From assembly GCA_034437515.1 (NCBI GenBank), contig DAOTTX010000158.1, positions 1-64,000 on the forward strand: a DNA stretch of 64,000 bases. The letters are read 5' to 3'. This document shows positions 17,569-25,856 of the stretch, one piece after another. The notes under the pieces were generated by a model. That model did not search any database and had not been told where the DNA came from. It worked only from the letters and a program-made list of their open reading frames with translations. The position numbers and the translations under genes were made by a program. The stretch's first letter is position 1. Each line of letters opens with the position of its first letter. This stretch comes from DAOTTX01 sp034437515 (GTDB lineage: Bacteria; Chloroflexota; Anaerolineae; Aggregatilineales; Phototrophicaceae).

Positions 17569-20500
17569 CCCGCCAGTTGGGTAAGCGCGACCGCTTCATC
17601 AGGCGTCAGCGACTCGCCGCGTTCGACCGCCGCATCAAACAGCGCCTCGGAGAACGTCGCACGGAAGTCGTCCAATTTTTCGGTGAGCTTCTCCGCCGGT
17701 TGCCCCTGACTCAAGAGATATTGCCGGACGAACACCAGTAGCGTTATCGCTTCTATGGGATGGCCTTCATCGTTCAATAGGTCAACAAAGTGGATGAGCG
17801 GCCCCATGTAGTTGTTGACGACCCCGGCCTCCACCGCCGTAGCCAGCGATTGTCGCAACATCGCCCGCGCTTCACTCAGGTTGTCCTGTAAACGCTCAAG
17901 CGCACCCAGGTTGCTATAAGCCTGGATGATGTTCGGGGTCACGCCCGTCCGTTGGCTGACTTCCAGGCTTTCCCGCAGATACGTTTCGGCCTGGACATAA
18001 TTACCCAGATCTCTTTCCAGTATACCCAGGCCGTTCAGGCCGCTTGCCAGCGCGAAACTGTCCCCCAATTGACGCAGAATCTGTAACGCTTCCAGCCGCA
18101 ACCGCCGTGTACTGTCGATGTCGCCCTCGGATTCCGTCACATAACTCAGGTTAGATAGCGAATAGGCAATCCCCTGGCGATCCTTAATACGACGGCGGAT
18201 CGCCAGGCTTTCGTTATAGCACTTCCGCGCAACATCCCGTTCGCCAAGCATCTCATTGGTGATCCCCAGGTTATTCAGGATGCGTGCCATGTTCAGCGGC
18301 TCGTCGAGATCACGCAAAATGGCAAGTGCCTTTCGATTGATCTCTCGCGACGCTTTTACGTTGCCTGTCTGCGCTTCGATCACGCCGAGGTTCATATTCG
18401 AAGTCGCAATACGCAGCGGAATATCCAACTGCTTATAAATTGCGATGCTTTTCTCCACCCATACACGGGCTAAATCGAACTTCCCCTGACGGAAATCTGA
18501 CTCACCGAGGGTCGTGTAAGCATCCGCGATGCCTCTTTCGTCACCTACCTGCTGGAACCCTTCCAGCGCGGTATGTGCCAGTTCACGCGCCTTCTCATAA
18601 TCCCCCAGGCCATAATGCGCCTGCGCCATTCCCTGACGAATTCGGGACAGGGTGCGTGTAGGATCATCGGTATAGCTGGGGACATCAATCGCCAATGCAC
18701 GCTCGTAGAGCCGCAACGCCTCACGATGCTGTGCCGTCGCGTCTGAAAACCGATGCGCCGCAACCAGAATATAGGCGCTTTCCTTCTCATGGTCACCGGC
18801 CTGCTGCCAGTGATGCTGAAGCACACTCGCATACTTCTCGATGTCGTCCATGTGCAGTCGCTCAATCGCTTCTGCGACTTGCCGGTGGATGCCAGCGTGT
18901 TCATCCGCTTCCAGGTCTTCGAGCACGGCCTCGCGTAGCTTATCATGGGCAAAACGTACCCGGTCTTCCCGTATATCGAAAACGGCGGCGTTCACCGTGA
19001 CGGTAATCCACGCTTCGAGGTCAAGTGCCGGGTCAAGCCTTGCGATCAATTCCCGGTCAACATAACGGTCAATCACCGCAGCGACCCGCACCGCCGGTCG
19101 CGCCCACGCCGGCAGTTGCCGTAAGCGTCGCTGCACGACACGTCGCACACCACCGGCAAAAATTTGATTGGGGAGCGTCACACTGCCGATGTCACTCAGA
19201 CGCCCGGCGTCTTCCGCCAGCGCACGCACCACCTCGATCAGGAAAAATACATTACCCTCGGACTCATTCTGCAACACACTGACCACATGCGGACGGGTGC
19301 CAGCCTGACCCAACATCGACTCGCTTAACTCGGCGATTTCGTACTGTTGCAGGCGATCCAGTTGGATAAACTGCATTTCTGGCAGTTTCTCTGCTAATTG
19401 AGGGGCTTCATCGCTGCGGAAGTTACCGATGATCATCAAGGGGATAGTGCTCACAGATTTGATAAGGTTTTCGAGCACTTGTAGGCTCTCGTTTGACCAG
19501 TGTAGGTCTTCCAACAGGAGCAGTATCGGTTGTTCCACAGCGACCTGCCGGAACATATCACCGATAATCATAAGCAAACGTTGGTTATTGGATTGACCCA
19601 GATCGGTTGCCTCTGGAAGCTGCCGCCCGATGATCTGGTCAAGGTCATGGACGAGGGCTTTTAAGAGAATCGCCTCGTCATCAGGCAGGGCGATATTCAA
19701 CGCGAGGCGGCGCAGCACACCCCGCCACATCTGATAGAGCAACCCGCCACCGCTCAGCGCTTGCCCATGCAGCACCAGCGCCCCCTTGACCATCGCTTGC
19801 GTGCGGATTTCTTCCATCAGACGAGATTTACCCACACCGGATTCACCGCCGATGAGCCACGCGCTCCCCTGTCCTTCATCCAGCATATGATCGAACGCGC
19901 CTTTAAGCATCTCACGCTCAATGACACGACCGACAAATTTTGCAGATTGCAGAAAACTATCCTGTATTGAGCGCGTCTCTTCGGGGATGGACAAACCGAC
20001 CGCATCACACAGTTCAGCCAGGGCGATCAAGGCACTGTCATAACGCTCCGCCGGGTCTTTTGCCAGCAATTTGTAAAGCACATCGGCTAGCGCCTCACCG
20101 ATGTCAAGATCGGAGAGATCCACAGGGTTGAACAGGATATTATTGATGATGTCGTTAACGCTCCCGCCCTCGTAGGGATGCGCCCCGCCGATGATCTCCG
20201 CCGCAATCACACCGACAGTGTACAGATCAGACAATACACTGGCGGGCGTGCCTTGCAGCACCTCCGGCGCGATATAACTCAATGTACCGACGGTATTGCC
20301 ATCCTGCTTGTCTTGATCGACCGCCAGACCAAAATCCAACACATAGACATGCTCGTCTTTGACCAGCACATTGCCCGGCTTTAAGTCTCGATGGATGATC
20401 CCACGACGGTGTAAATAAGCCAGCGCCAGCAGCATCTGTGTGACGTAGTCAATCTGAGTCTCTAACGGCAGATCGCGCGCCGCCTCGACGATCGTCTGCG

Positions 20501-20831
20501 GCTCGTCCAACAGCAACATCGTAAAAAATGGACTGCGTTGCTCGTCAACACTTTCAAAGCCATAATCCAACACACTGATGATATGCGGGTGTCGCAGTGA
20601 ACTCAGCGTGCGAAACTCGTTCGCCAGTGTCATTAACGGGCTTGTGCTTGTATCCGCCCTTGAATTGTGTTGTAAATTGCTGGGGTCGGTGAGCAAACGC
20701 TTTAACGCGACCTGTTGACCGGTCAAACGATCATGCGCTCTGAAAACAGCACCCATACCGCCCTCACCAAGTTTATCGACGATGTGATAGCGTTTGCCGA
20801 TCAGTGTAACTGCCGAGGCACGCGTACTCAT
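17565..20831 (-). CDS. Ser/Thr kinase - AAA ATPase - TPR signalling protein
   Basis: 1088 residues from ATG 20831, placed ~6 bases after AGAGGAA (ATG 20837 is too close). Residues ~12-275 form a kinase with G-loop LGEGGMG, VAIK-type Lys in VALKRL, HRDLKPGNVLV and DFGLAVD. Residues ~290-640 form an AAA/STAND-like ATPase with Walker A GGESGVGKS and a LLLLEDLHWSN Walker B-type segment. From ~690 to ~1050 there are eight or more TPR units (repeated ARxxxNxSLAIRR patterns). There is no membrane segment, so it is cytoplasmic. This architecture matches bacterial kinase-predictor proteins that sense a signal through TPRs. Target unknown. Confidence 0.88.
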   Translation of the reverse strand: MSTRASAVTLIGKRYHIVDKLGEGGMGAVFRAHDRLTGQQVALKRLLTDPSNLQHNSRADTSTSPLMTLANEFRTLSSLRHPHIISVLDYGFESVDEQRSPFFTMLLLDEPQTIVEAARDLPLETQIDYVTQMLLALAYLHRRGIIHRDLKPGNVLVKDEHVYVLDFGLAVDQDKQDGNTVGTLSYIAPEVLQGTPASVLSDLYTVGVIAAEIIGGAHPYEGGSVNDIINNILFNPVDLSDLDIGEALADVLYKLLAKDPAERYDSALIALAELCDAVGLSIPEETRSIQDSFLQSAKFVGRVIEREMLKGAFDHMLDEGQGSAWLIGGESGVGKSRLMEEIRTQAMVKGALVLHGQALSGGGLLYQMWRGVLRRLALNIALPDDEAILLKALVHDLDQIIGRQLPEATDLGQSNNQRLLMIIGDMFRQVAVEQPILLLLEDLHWSNESLQVLENLIKSVSTIPLMIIGNFRSDEAPQLAEKLPEMQFIQLDRLQQYEIAELSESMLGQAGTRPHVVSVLQNESEGNVFFLIEVVRALAEDAGRLSDIGSVTLPNQIFAGGVRRVVQRRLRQLPAWARPAVRVAAVIDRYVDRELIARLDPALDLEAWITVTVNAAVFDIREDRVRFAHDKLREAVLEDLEADEHAGIHRQVAEAIERLHMDDIEKYASVLQHHWQQAGDHEKESAYILVAAHRFSDATAQHREALRLYERALAIDVPSYTDDPTRTLSRIRQGMAQAHYGLGDYEKARELAHTALEGFQQVGDERGIADAYTTLGESDFRQGKFDLARVWVEKSIAIYKQLDIPLRIATSNMNLGVIEAQTGNVKASREINRKALAILRDLDEPLNMARILNNLGITNEMLGERDVARKCYNESLAIRRRIKDRQGIAYSLSNLSYVTESEGDIDSTRRLRLEALQILRQLGDSFALASGLNGLGILERDLGNYVQAETYLRESLEVSQRTGVTPNIIQAYSNLGALERLQDNLSEARAMLRQSLATAVEAGVVNNYMGPLIHFVDLLNDEGHPIEAITLLVFVRQYLLSQGQPAEKLTEKLDDFRATFSEALFDAAVERGESLTPDEAVALTQLAG

Positions 20832-20990
20832 AGGCATTTCCTCTGTAATTCTGGTGTTATATCATCATCAACTAAACATAATTGTAACATGACGAAAAAA
20901 GTCCGGTGATTAAGGTCATACCCGGTAGTACCTTTGGCATACCGGCACTATAATCAAACAAATATTGAACACTAATATGGAAAAATCAAT

Positions 20991-21167
20991 ATGTCAGAGA
21001 AAAAAGAACGGTTCGAAGCACTCGCACGTAAGATCGCCCCGATCATCCACGCTGACCAACAGAAGAACGGCAAGTTAAAGCCGTCGTATACATCGCCCAA
21101 GTTCTGGGTCTACATTCAGCGTGAGATACGGCAGTTGGAGGAAAAAGAAGCCCCAAAATCAGAATAA
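20991..21167 (+). CDS. Small 58-residue basic/acidic protein, unknown
   Basis: Reading from ATG 20991 gives 58 codons and TAA. Residues include EKKERFEALARKIAPIIHA, then LKPSYTSPKFWVYIQREIRQLEE. It is charged and helical, with a central PSYTSPKFW turn and no signal or membrane segment. TATAAT at 20949-20954 may be its -10 region, and a 12-base-pair hairpin directly follows its stop. That bracketing and the ordinary codon use support a real gene. It resembles small helical cytoplasmic proteins, but I do not recognise a family. Confidence 0.6.
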   Translation: MSEKKERFEALARKIAPIIHADQQKNGKLKPSYTSPKFWVYIQREIRQLEEKEAPKSE

Positions 21168-21170
21168 ACG

Positions 21171-21199
21171 CACGCCCCGCCGTATCCCGGCAGGGCGTG
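21171..21199 (+). terminator. Stable hairpin after the 58-residue gene
   Basis: CACGCCCCGCCG-tatcc-CGGCAGGGCGTG forms a 12-position stem with one C-A mismatch, starting three bases past the stop codon. There is no T-tract, so it may block exonucleases rather than terminate alone. Confidence 0.5.
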
Positions 21200-21247
21200 T
21201 GAATGCCAATGATTGCTTATGGACAAACCAGTTAGAATTGTCCGAAT

Positions 21248-21332
21248 GTAGGGGCAGACCAGTGTGCCTGCTCAGGGCGACCACGCCGGGTCGCCCCTAC
21301 GAATTGCGAATGTTCTTTTGCTTTATCTATTA
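21248..21332. repeat. Dispersed intergenic repeat, copy A (hsp20 3' side)
   Basis: About 85 bases that match the reverse complement of 28697-28782, including the core AGGGCGACCAC, CCGGGTCGCC and CTACGAATTG and the flank GTTCTTT then TTATCTRTTA (read on this strand). It offers two exclusive foldings: GTAGGGGC (21248-21255) with GCCCCTAC (21293-21300), or GGGCGACC (21275-21282) with GGTCGCCC (21289-21296). It abuts the hsp20 stop codon exactly. Confidence 0.7.
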
Positions 21333-21788
21333 GTTGCTGCTTTGCAGAACGTCTTTACCGTTACGCACCGGGATCTGGCGCGGCTTGGCTTCTTCGGCCT
21401 TCGGTAGCATGAGGGTCAGCACACCGGCGTTGTAGTTGGCCTCGACATCGTCCACATCGACCAACTGCGGCAGGTTGATGCGGCGGCTCATCTTACCGGT
21501 GAAGCGTTCCTGAAGCAGCACGCGGCTGTCTTCACTAGTTTCGGTCTTTTCGATCTCGACCGCAATGGTCAGCGCACCATCATGGAAGTTCACGTCGATG
21601 TGCTCCGGGTTCACACCGGGGACGTCCGCAATGACGGTGTAGGCGTTGGCGTCTTCATGCACGTCGAGTTCGAGCGTGGTCAAGCCGTTGCCGGTGGCCT
21701 GCCATGCGTCGTCAAACATACGATCCATCGCGTTCTGCATAGCGGCGATCTCACGAAGCGGGTTCCAGCGTACAATTGTATTAGCCAT
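21330..21788 (-). CDS. Small heat-shock protein, Hsp20 / alpha-crystallin family
   Basis: 152 residues, an ATP-independent holdase. The alpha-crystallin domain runs from ~40 to ~135 and contains VIADVPGVNPEHIDV, FTGKMSRRINLPQLVD and the C-terminal strand YNAGVLTLMLPKAEEAKPR, then RQIPV as the IxI/V-type anchor. The N-terminus WNPLREIAAMQNAMDRMFDDAW is typical. ATG 21788 is preceded by AAGGAGTG. TATACT on the minus strand at 21834-21839 may be its -10 region. No CIRCE-type operator was found. Confidence 0.93.
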   Translation of the reverse strand: MANTIVRWNPLREIAAMQNAMDRMFDDAWQATGNGLTTLELDVHEDANAYTVIADVPGVNPEHIDVNFHDGALTIAVEIEKTETSEDSRVLLQERFTGKMSRRINLPQLVDVDDVEANYNAGVLTLMLPKAEEAKPRQIPVRNGKDVLQSSN

Positions 21789-21968
21789 TTTTCATCACTC
21801 CTTGTGTCTACTGTTGTTTAAACTTATGCCTCCAGTATAGGCAGCAAGTGTATGAAAAATTTATGCGCTACGTAAGAAAAATATCTGCAAATATCAGTAT
21901 TGCGTAAACAAAAAGGCACGGTGCAGATCCATCCACACCGCGCCATGTAAGATTATATGTGATATGTG

Positions 21969-23081
21969 CTAGCCGCGTAGCACGTTCTCGCCATATTCGC
22001 CCGTACTATGGACGAAGACGCTATTCACGATTTCGCCGTCGTTGTTCGGTTCGCCCCCCAGCATCCACTGGTAGATGTAACGCGCATCACTGACCGTCAG
22101 GTTGACGCAGCCCCGGCTCTGGCGATAACCGAACAGATCATGCCAGTACGTCCCGTGCAAGCTGATGTCGTCATCAAAGTACATCACCCAGGGAACGGTT
22201 TGCAGGTCATAGGCGTTGGGTGCGCCGGTCGAGCCAGACATGCCGTCACGCTCCAGCCGTGCCCACACCTCAAACAGCCCTTCGTTCGTTTCAGTCGGCG
22301 GGATGCCCGTCGCCGCGATGGTCGCAAACACCGGCTGGTCACCCTCATAGGCGACAACGGTCTGCTCGTAGAGGTCAACCGCGACCCAACGCTCGCTCCG
22401 GTCTTCGGGGCGTTCTTCTTCCGCCAGCGGCTGGAACTTGCTCACGAATGTCTGCTTCACCCACTGATCTGGGCCGATCATATACCAGCGCCAACCCTCA
22501 TCATCCACTGCTGTATCCCAGATGTTGATGATTTCATAGCGTTGCAGGAAGCGGTCGGTCTCCTGGGAGGCCGGGCCGCCCGGTTCAGCCGAGACATACG
22601 TAAAGCTGAGGTCAAGCACCCAAGCGAAAGGCCATTCCCAACCTTCCGGCAGCGTTACCCCGGTGAAGTAAGACGGCTCGGTGTATTCCGCATCAGCACG
22701 AGACACCCACGCCCCACCCTGGATTTGCAGCCAACCTTCGACACTCCAATCAATCGCGGTGACGAAGTTAAACCCGGCAGGGATTTCGCCGATCACGTTA
22801 CCACCGGGCGCATCATAACGCGGGGTGGCCTCCGGCCCCACACGCCAGAAGCTATAAATGCTCAACGTCTGCCGATCTTGCGCGATTTCTTCCACCGGCG
22901 GGACGGGGTACGTTTCCATCATGGTGAGGCACGCCTCGGTCGTTTCGCCGAGGTCGTAAGTCCCCTCGCAGACGGTCGGGTCATATTCAAGTTCAACGGT
23001 TTGTTCCTGGGCGGCGGTCACTGCGGCGATGGTAAATACGATCACCAGTGGCACCAACCATTTGATGGGACGATTGCTCAT
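21969..23081 (-). CDS. L,D-transpeptidase (YkuD family), secreted
   Basis: 370 residues from ATG 23081, with AGGGAG 12 bases upstream; longer starts add an implausible leader. Residues 1-25 are a signal peptide or anchor (KWLVPLVIVFTIAAVTAAQ). The C-terminal ~130 residues are the YkuD domain, with SLHGTYWHDLFGYRQSRGCVNL carrying the catalytic His and Cys. The middle ~180 residues may be SH3-like. It would form 3-3 peptidoglycan cross-links or attach proteins to the wall. Divergent from the potassium uptake operon. Confidence 0.88.
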   Translation of the reverse strand: MSNRPIKWLVPLVIVFTIAAVTAAQEQTVELEYDPTVCEGTYDLGETTEACLTMMETYPVPPVEEIAQDRQTLSIYSFWRVGPEATPRYDAPGGNVIGEIPAGFNFVTAIDWSVEGWLQIQGGAWVSRADAEYTEPSYFTGVTLPEGWEWPFAWVLDLSFTYVSAEPGGPASQETDRFLQRYEIINIWDTAVDDEGWRWYMIGPDQWVKQTFVSKFQPLAEEERPEDRSERWVAVDLYEQTVVAYEGDQPVFATIAATGIPPTETNEGLFEVWARLERDGMSGSTGAPNAYDLQTVPWVMYFDDDISLHGTYWHDLFGYRQSRGCVNLTVSDARYIYQWMLGGEPNNDGEIVNSVFVHSTGEYGENVLRG

Positions 23082-23190
23082 GACGACAATAGATCTCCCT
23101 AAATATTCAAATCGCATATGTTCATAATTAGACCATAAAATTGACCGGGGGGAAGATTCAATTGCCGACGATTTGCCTACGAAACACCCT

Positions 23191-23219
23191 CTGCCACCCT
23201 GCCCCATCGGTACTATAAT
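23191..23219 (+). promoter_or_regulatory. Probable promoter of the K+ uptake operon
   Basis: Consensus TATAAT at 23214-23219, with a weak CTGCCA -35 (4 of 6) exactly 17 bases upstream, about 30 bases before ATG 23252. Confidence 0.5.
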
Positions 23220-23251
23220 AGAATGTAACGTTATCGTTGCGGGAGCGCACT

Positions 23252-23659
23252 ATGTCAAAGTATATCGTTATCGTCGGTTGCGGTCGCCTCGGCGGGATGC
23301 TGGCAAATCAACTGAGCGCAACCGGCAATCGCCTGGTCGTGGTTGACCGGCGCGAAGCCGCGTTCGACAAACTCTCGACCGAGTTCAGTGGGTTCCATGT
23401 GTTGGGGGATGCCAGCGAACTTGCCGTGCTGCGTGAGGCCCATTCATCGCAAGCAGATTATCTATTCGCCATCACCACCCAGGATAACATCAACCTGATG
23501 GTCGCGCAGATCGCAAAGAAGGTCTTCAAAGTCCCGAAGGTCATCGCCCGCGTTTATGACCCTGCCCGCGAAACGATCTATCGTGAGTTCGGGATTGATA
23601 CCATCAGCCCGACCAAACTCTCTTCTGACGCCTTTATGGATCTCATCGACCCGGATTAA
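23252..23659 (+). CDS. RCK/TrkA-N domain K+ channel regulator, short form
   Basis: 135 residues from ATG 23252 (GGGAG upstream). A single Rossmann fold with intact nucleotide loop GCGRLG and the acidic VVDRRE end of strand two, then GDASELAVLREA and AITTQDNINLM. There is no RCK_C domain. It should bind NAD(H) or ATP and gate the TrkH channel encoded two genes on. It lies 18 bases before the second RCK gene, in the same operon. Confidence 0.88.
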   Translation: MSKYIVIVGCGRLGGMLANQLSATGNRLVVVDRREAAFDKLSTEFSGFHVLGDASELAVLREAHSSQADYLFAITTQDNINLMVAQIAKKVFKVPKVIARVYDPARETIYREFGIDTISPTKLSSDAFMDLIDPD

Positions 23660-23677
23660 CCAATCGAGGAATAAATT

Positions 23678-24343
23678 ATGCGTATCATTATGGTCGGTGG
23701 GGATAAAACCGTCTATTTTTTGACCCGCCAATTCGTCAACAAAGGCTACCATGTAACCGTCATCAACCGGGAGATTGAACGCTGTCGTGAACTCGCCGAG
23801 CAGACCAAAGCCGCCATCGTTCATGGGGATGGCAGCAATGTGAGTCGCCTGGAAGAAGCCGGTGCCCGTCGCGCCGATGTGGTTATGGCGCTGACCTCGC
23901 ACGATCAAGACAATTTGATCACCTGCCAGATCGCGCAGAAAATCTACGGTGTGCCACGCACAATGGCGCTGGTCAACGACCCTGAAAACGAAACCGTTTT
24001 CGAGCAACTTGGCATCACCGTCGTGTTCTCCGCGACCAAAGTCATCGCCTCGGTGATCGAACAACAAGCTGATTTCGAGGACATCACCTCGCTGATCCCG
24101 CTGGCGAACGGGCGCGTCAACGTTACCGATGTCCGGCTGGATTCCGACTCCCCCGCCATCGGCAAATCACTGGAGGAGATCGACCTGACACACGGCTCAC
24201 TGGTGGCCTGCATCCTCCGCGATGATGAGGTGTTGGTGCCGCGTGGCAGCACGCGCCTACTCGTCAACGATCACCTGATCTTAATCAGTCAACCGGAAAA
24301 TCAATCGCAAGACCTGGTCGTTTTGTGTGGCGTCAATGAGTAA
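23678..24343 (+). CDS. trkA: TrkA-like RCK_N + RCK_C regulator with altered glycine loop
   Basis: 221 residues. Residues 1-130 are a TrkA-N fold (VINREIERCRELAE, VHGDGSNVSRLEEAG, ALTSHDQDN), and 140-215 an RCK_C ligand domain (DSDSPAIGKSLEEIDL, then RLLVNDHLILIS). The first turn reads MVGGDKTVYFL instead of GxGxxG, so nucleotide binding may be weak or lost. The gene overlaps trkH by eight bases. It likely pairs with the short RCK protein upstream to form a hetero-oligomeric gating ring. Confidence 0.88.
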   Translation: MRIIMVGGDKTVYFLTRQFVNKGYHVTVINREIERCRELAEQTKAAIVHGDGSNVSRLEEAGARRADVVMALTSHDQDNLITCQIAQKIYGVPRTMALVNDPENETVFEQLGITVVFSATKVIASVIEQQADFEDITSLIPLANGRVNVTDVRLDSDSPAIGKSLEEIDLTHGSLVACILRDDEVLVPRGSTRLLVNDHLILISQPENQSQDLVVLCGVNE

Positions 24344-25856
24344 ATTCAGCCAGCAACGCTATCGGAACTACCTGCGCCAACGCTACCGGATGATCTTCGG
24401 CTATGCCGGGAGCATGTTGTTTGTCGTCGGGCTGCTGTTGCTGGTGCCGCTGCTCGTGCTGCCCTTCTACCCTGACGAGATCACTTACGCTCCCGCGTTT
24501 ATCCTGCCAGGGCTGGTAATTTCCATCACGGGCTTTTTCATGTGGCGGCGGCTCATCCCCAAAGAGCAGACCAGCCTCACCGTTCAGGAGGGCATGGTTA
24601 TCGTGGTGATTATCTGGTTGGTCGCCATGTTCGGCGGGGGCGTGCCCCTCATGCTGGCGATTGACCTCAACTTTACGCAGGCGACCTTTGAATCAACCAG
24701 CGGCTGGACGACCACCGGCCTCAGCGTGGTCGATGTAACTGAAGCACCGCGTATCATCCTGTTTTACCGCAGTTTTATTCAATTAGCGGGTGGGGCCGGT
24801 TTCGCCATCATCGCGTTAAGCGCCATCTCCGGGCCATCAGGCGCAGGGTTGAGCGCCGCCGAAGGTCGCGGTGACCAGCTCGTCCCACATGTGCGCCGGT
24901 CGGCGGTGTTGGTACTTACGCTTTACTTCGGTTACATCACGTTCGGTATTATCGCGCTGCTGTTGGTCGGCATGTCGCCGTTTGACGCGATCAATCATGG
25001 TTTTACAGCAGTAGCGACGGGCGGCTTCTCCACCCGTGCGGAGTCCATTGGGTACTGGGATAGCGCCGCCGTCGAGGGTGTTATCATCATCTTGATGATC
25101 GTAGGTGGTACCAACTTTTTGACGGCCTATACACTGTTTACCGGCAAGTTCAAACCATTCTTACGCAACGGCGAGATCCGGCTGGCGGCAGCGCTGGTGA
25201 CGGTCGCGGCGCTACTGCTGTTTCTCATCACCACCAACGGCCTTTACACTTCGACCTTCAAAGACATCCGCGTGCCCATCTTCGAGGCCGCGTCCGCGCT
25301 GACCGGCACCGGCTTTAGCTCGGTGAACTATGTCAACAATCGCTGGGTTGATTTCGGTTGGCTCATCCTCATCGTGTTGATGACCGTCGGCGGCGGCAGC
25401 GGTTCTACAGCAGGCGGCTTAAAACAGGCACGGGTCTATGTGCTCTATAAGGCGCTCATCTGGGAATTTCGGCGGGCGTTTATGCCCAAACACTCGGTCA
25501 ACCAGCCGGAAATCTGGGAAGGGGAACGCCGCCGCTTCCTGACCAGCGAACGGTTACGGCAGGTGTCCCTATTTATCTTCGCCTACCTGACCTTTTACAT
25601 CTTCGGCGCGGCGATGGTCGCCGCACACGGCTTCACGATGGGTGAAAGCCTGTTCGAGTTCGCCAGCACACTCGGCACGGTCGGTCTGTCGGTCGGCGTC
25701 ACCGGACCGGACGAAGCCAGCACGCTATTGTGGACCAAAACCCTCGGCATGTTCCTCGGTCGCCTGGAATTCTTCGCCGTCATTATCGGTGTGGCAAAAA
25801 TCACACTCGATACCCGTCATATGTTCGAGTGGGGACAATTCGGTCGGGAACGCTAA
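24336..25856 (+). CDS. trkH: K+ transporter, TrkH/KtrB family
   Basis: 506 residues from ATG 24336. Four M-P-M repeats with selectivity-filter turns such as STSGWTTTGLSV, FTAVATGGFSTRAES, ASALTGTGFSS and ASTLGTVGLSVG. GG(G)SGSTAGGLKQARVYVLYKAL is the characteristic gating segment. It is the membrane pore of the K+ uptake system in the same operon. Its stop overlaps the convergent ATP-grasp gene by four bases. Confidence 0.92.
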   Translation: MSKFSQQRYRNYLRQRYRMIFGYAGSMLFVVGLLLLVPLLVLPFYPDEITYAPAFILPGLVISITGFFMWRRLIPKEQTSLTVQEGMVIVVIIWLVAMFGGGVPLMLAIDLNFTQATFESTSGWTTTGLSVVDVTEAPRIILFYRSFIQLAGGAGFAIIALSAISGPSGAGLSAAEGRGDQLVPHVRRSAVLVLTLYFGYITFGIIALLLVGMSPFDAINHGFTAVATGGFSTRAESIGYWDSAAVEGVIIILMIVGGTNFLTAYTLFTGKFKPFLRNGEIRLAAALVTVAALLLFLITTNGLYTSTFKDIRVPIFEAASALTGTGFSSVNYVNNRWVDFGWLILIVLMTVGGGSGSTAGGLKQARVYVLYKALIWEFRRAFMPKHSVNQPEIWEGERRRFLTSERLRQVSLFIFAYLTFYIFGAAMVAAHGFTMGESLFEFASTLGTVGLSVGVTGPDEASTLLWTKTLGMFLGRLEFFAVIIGVAKITLDTRHMFEWGQFGRER

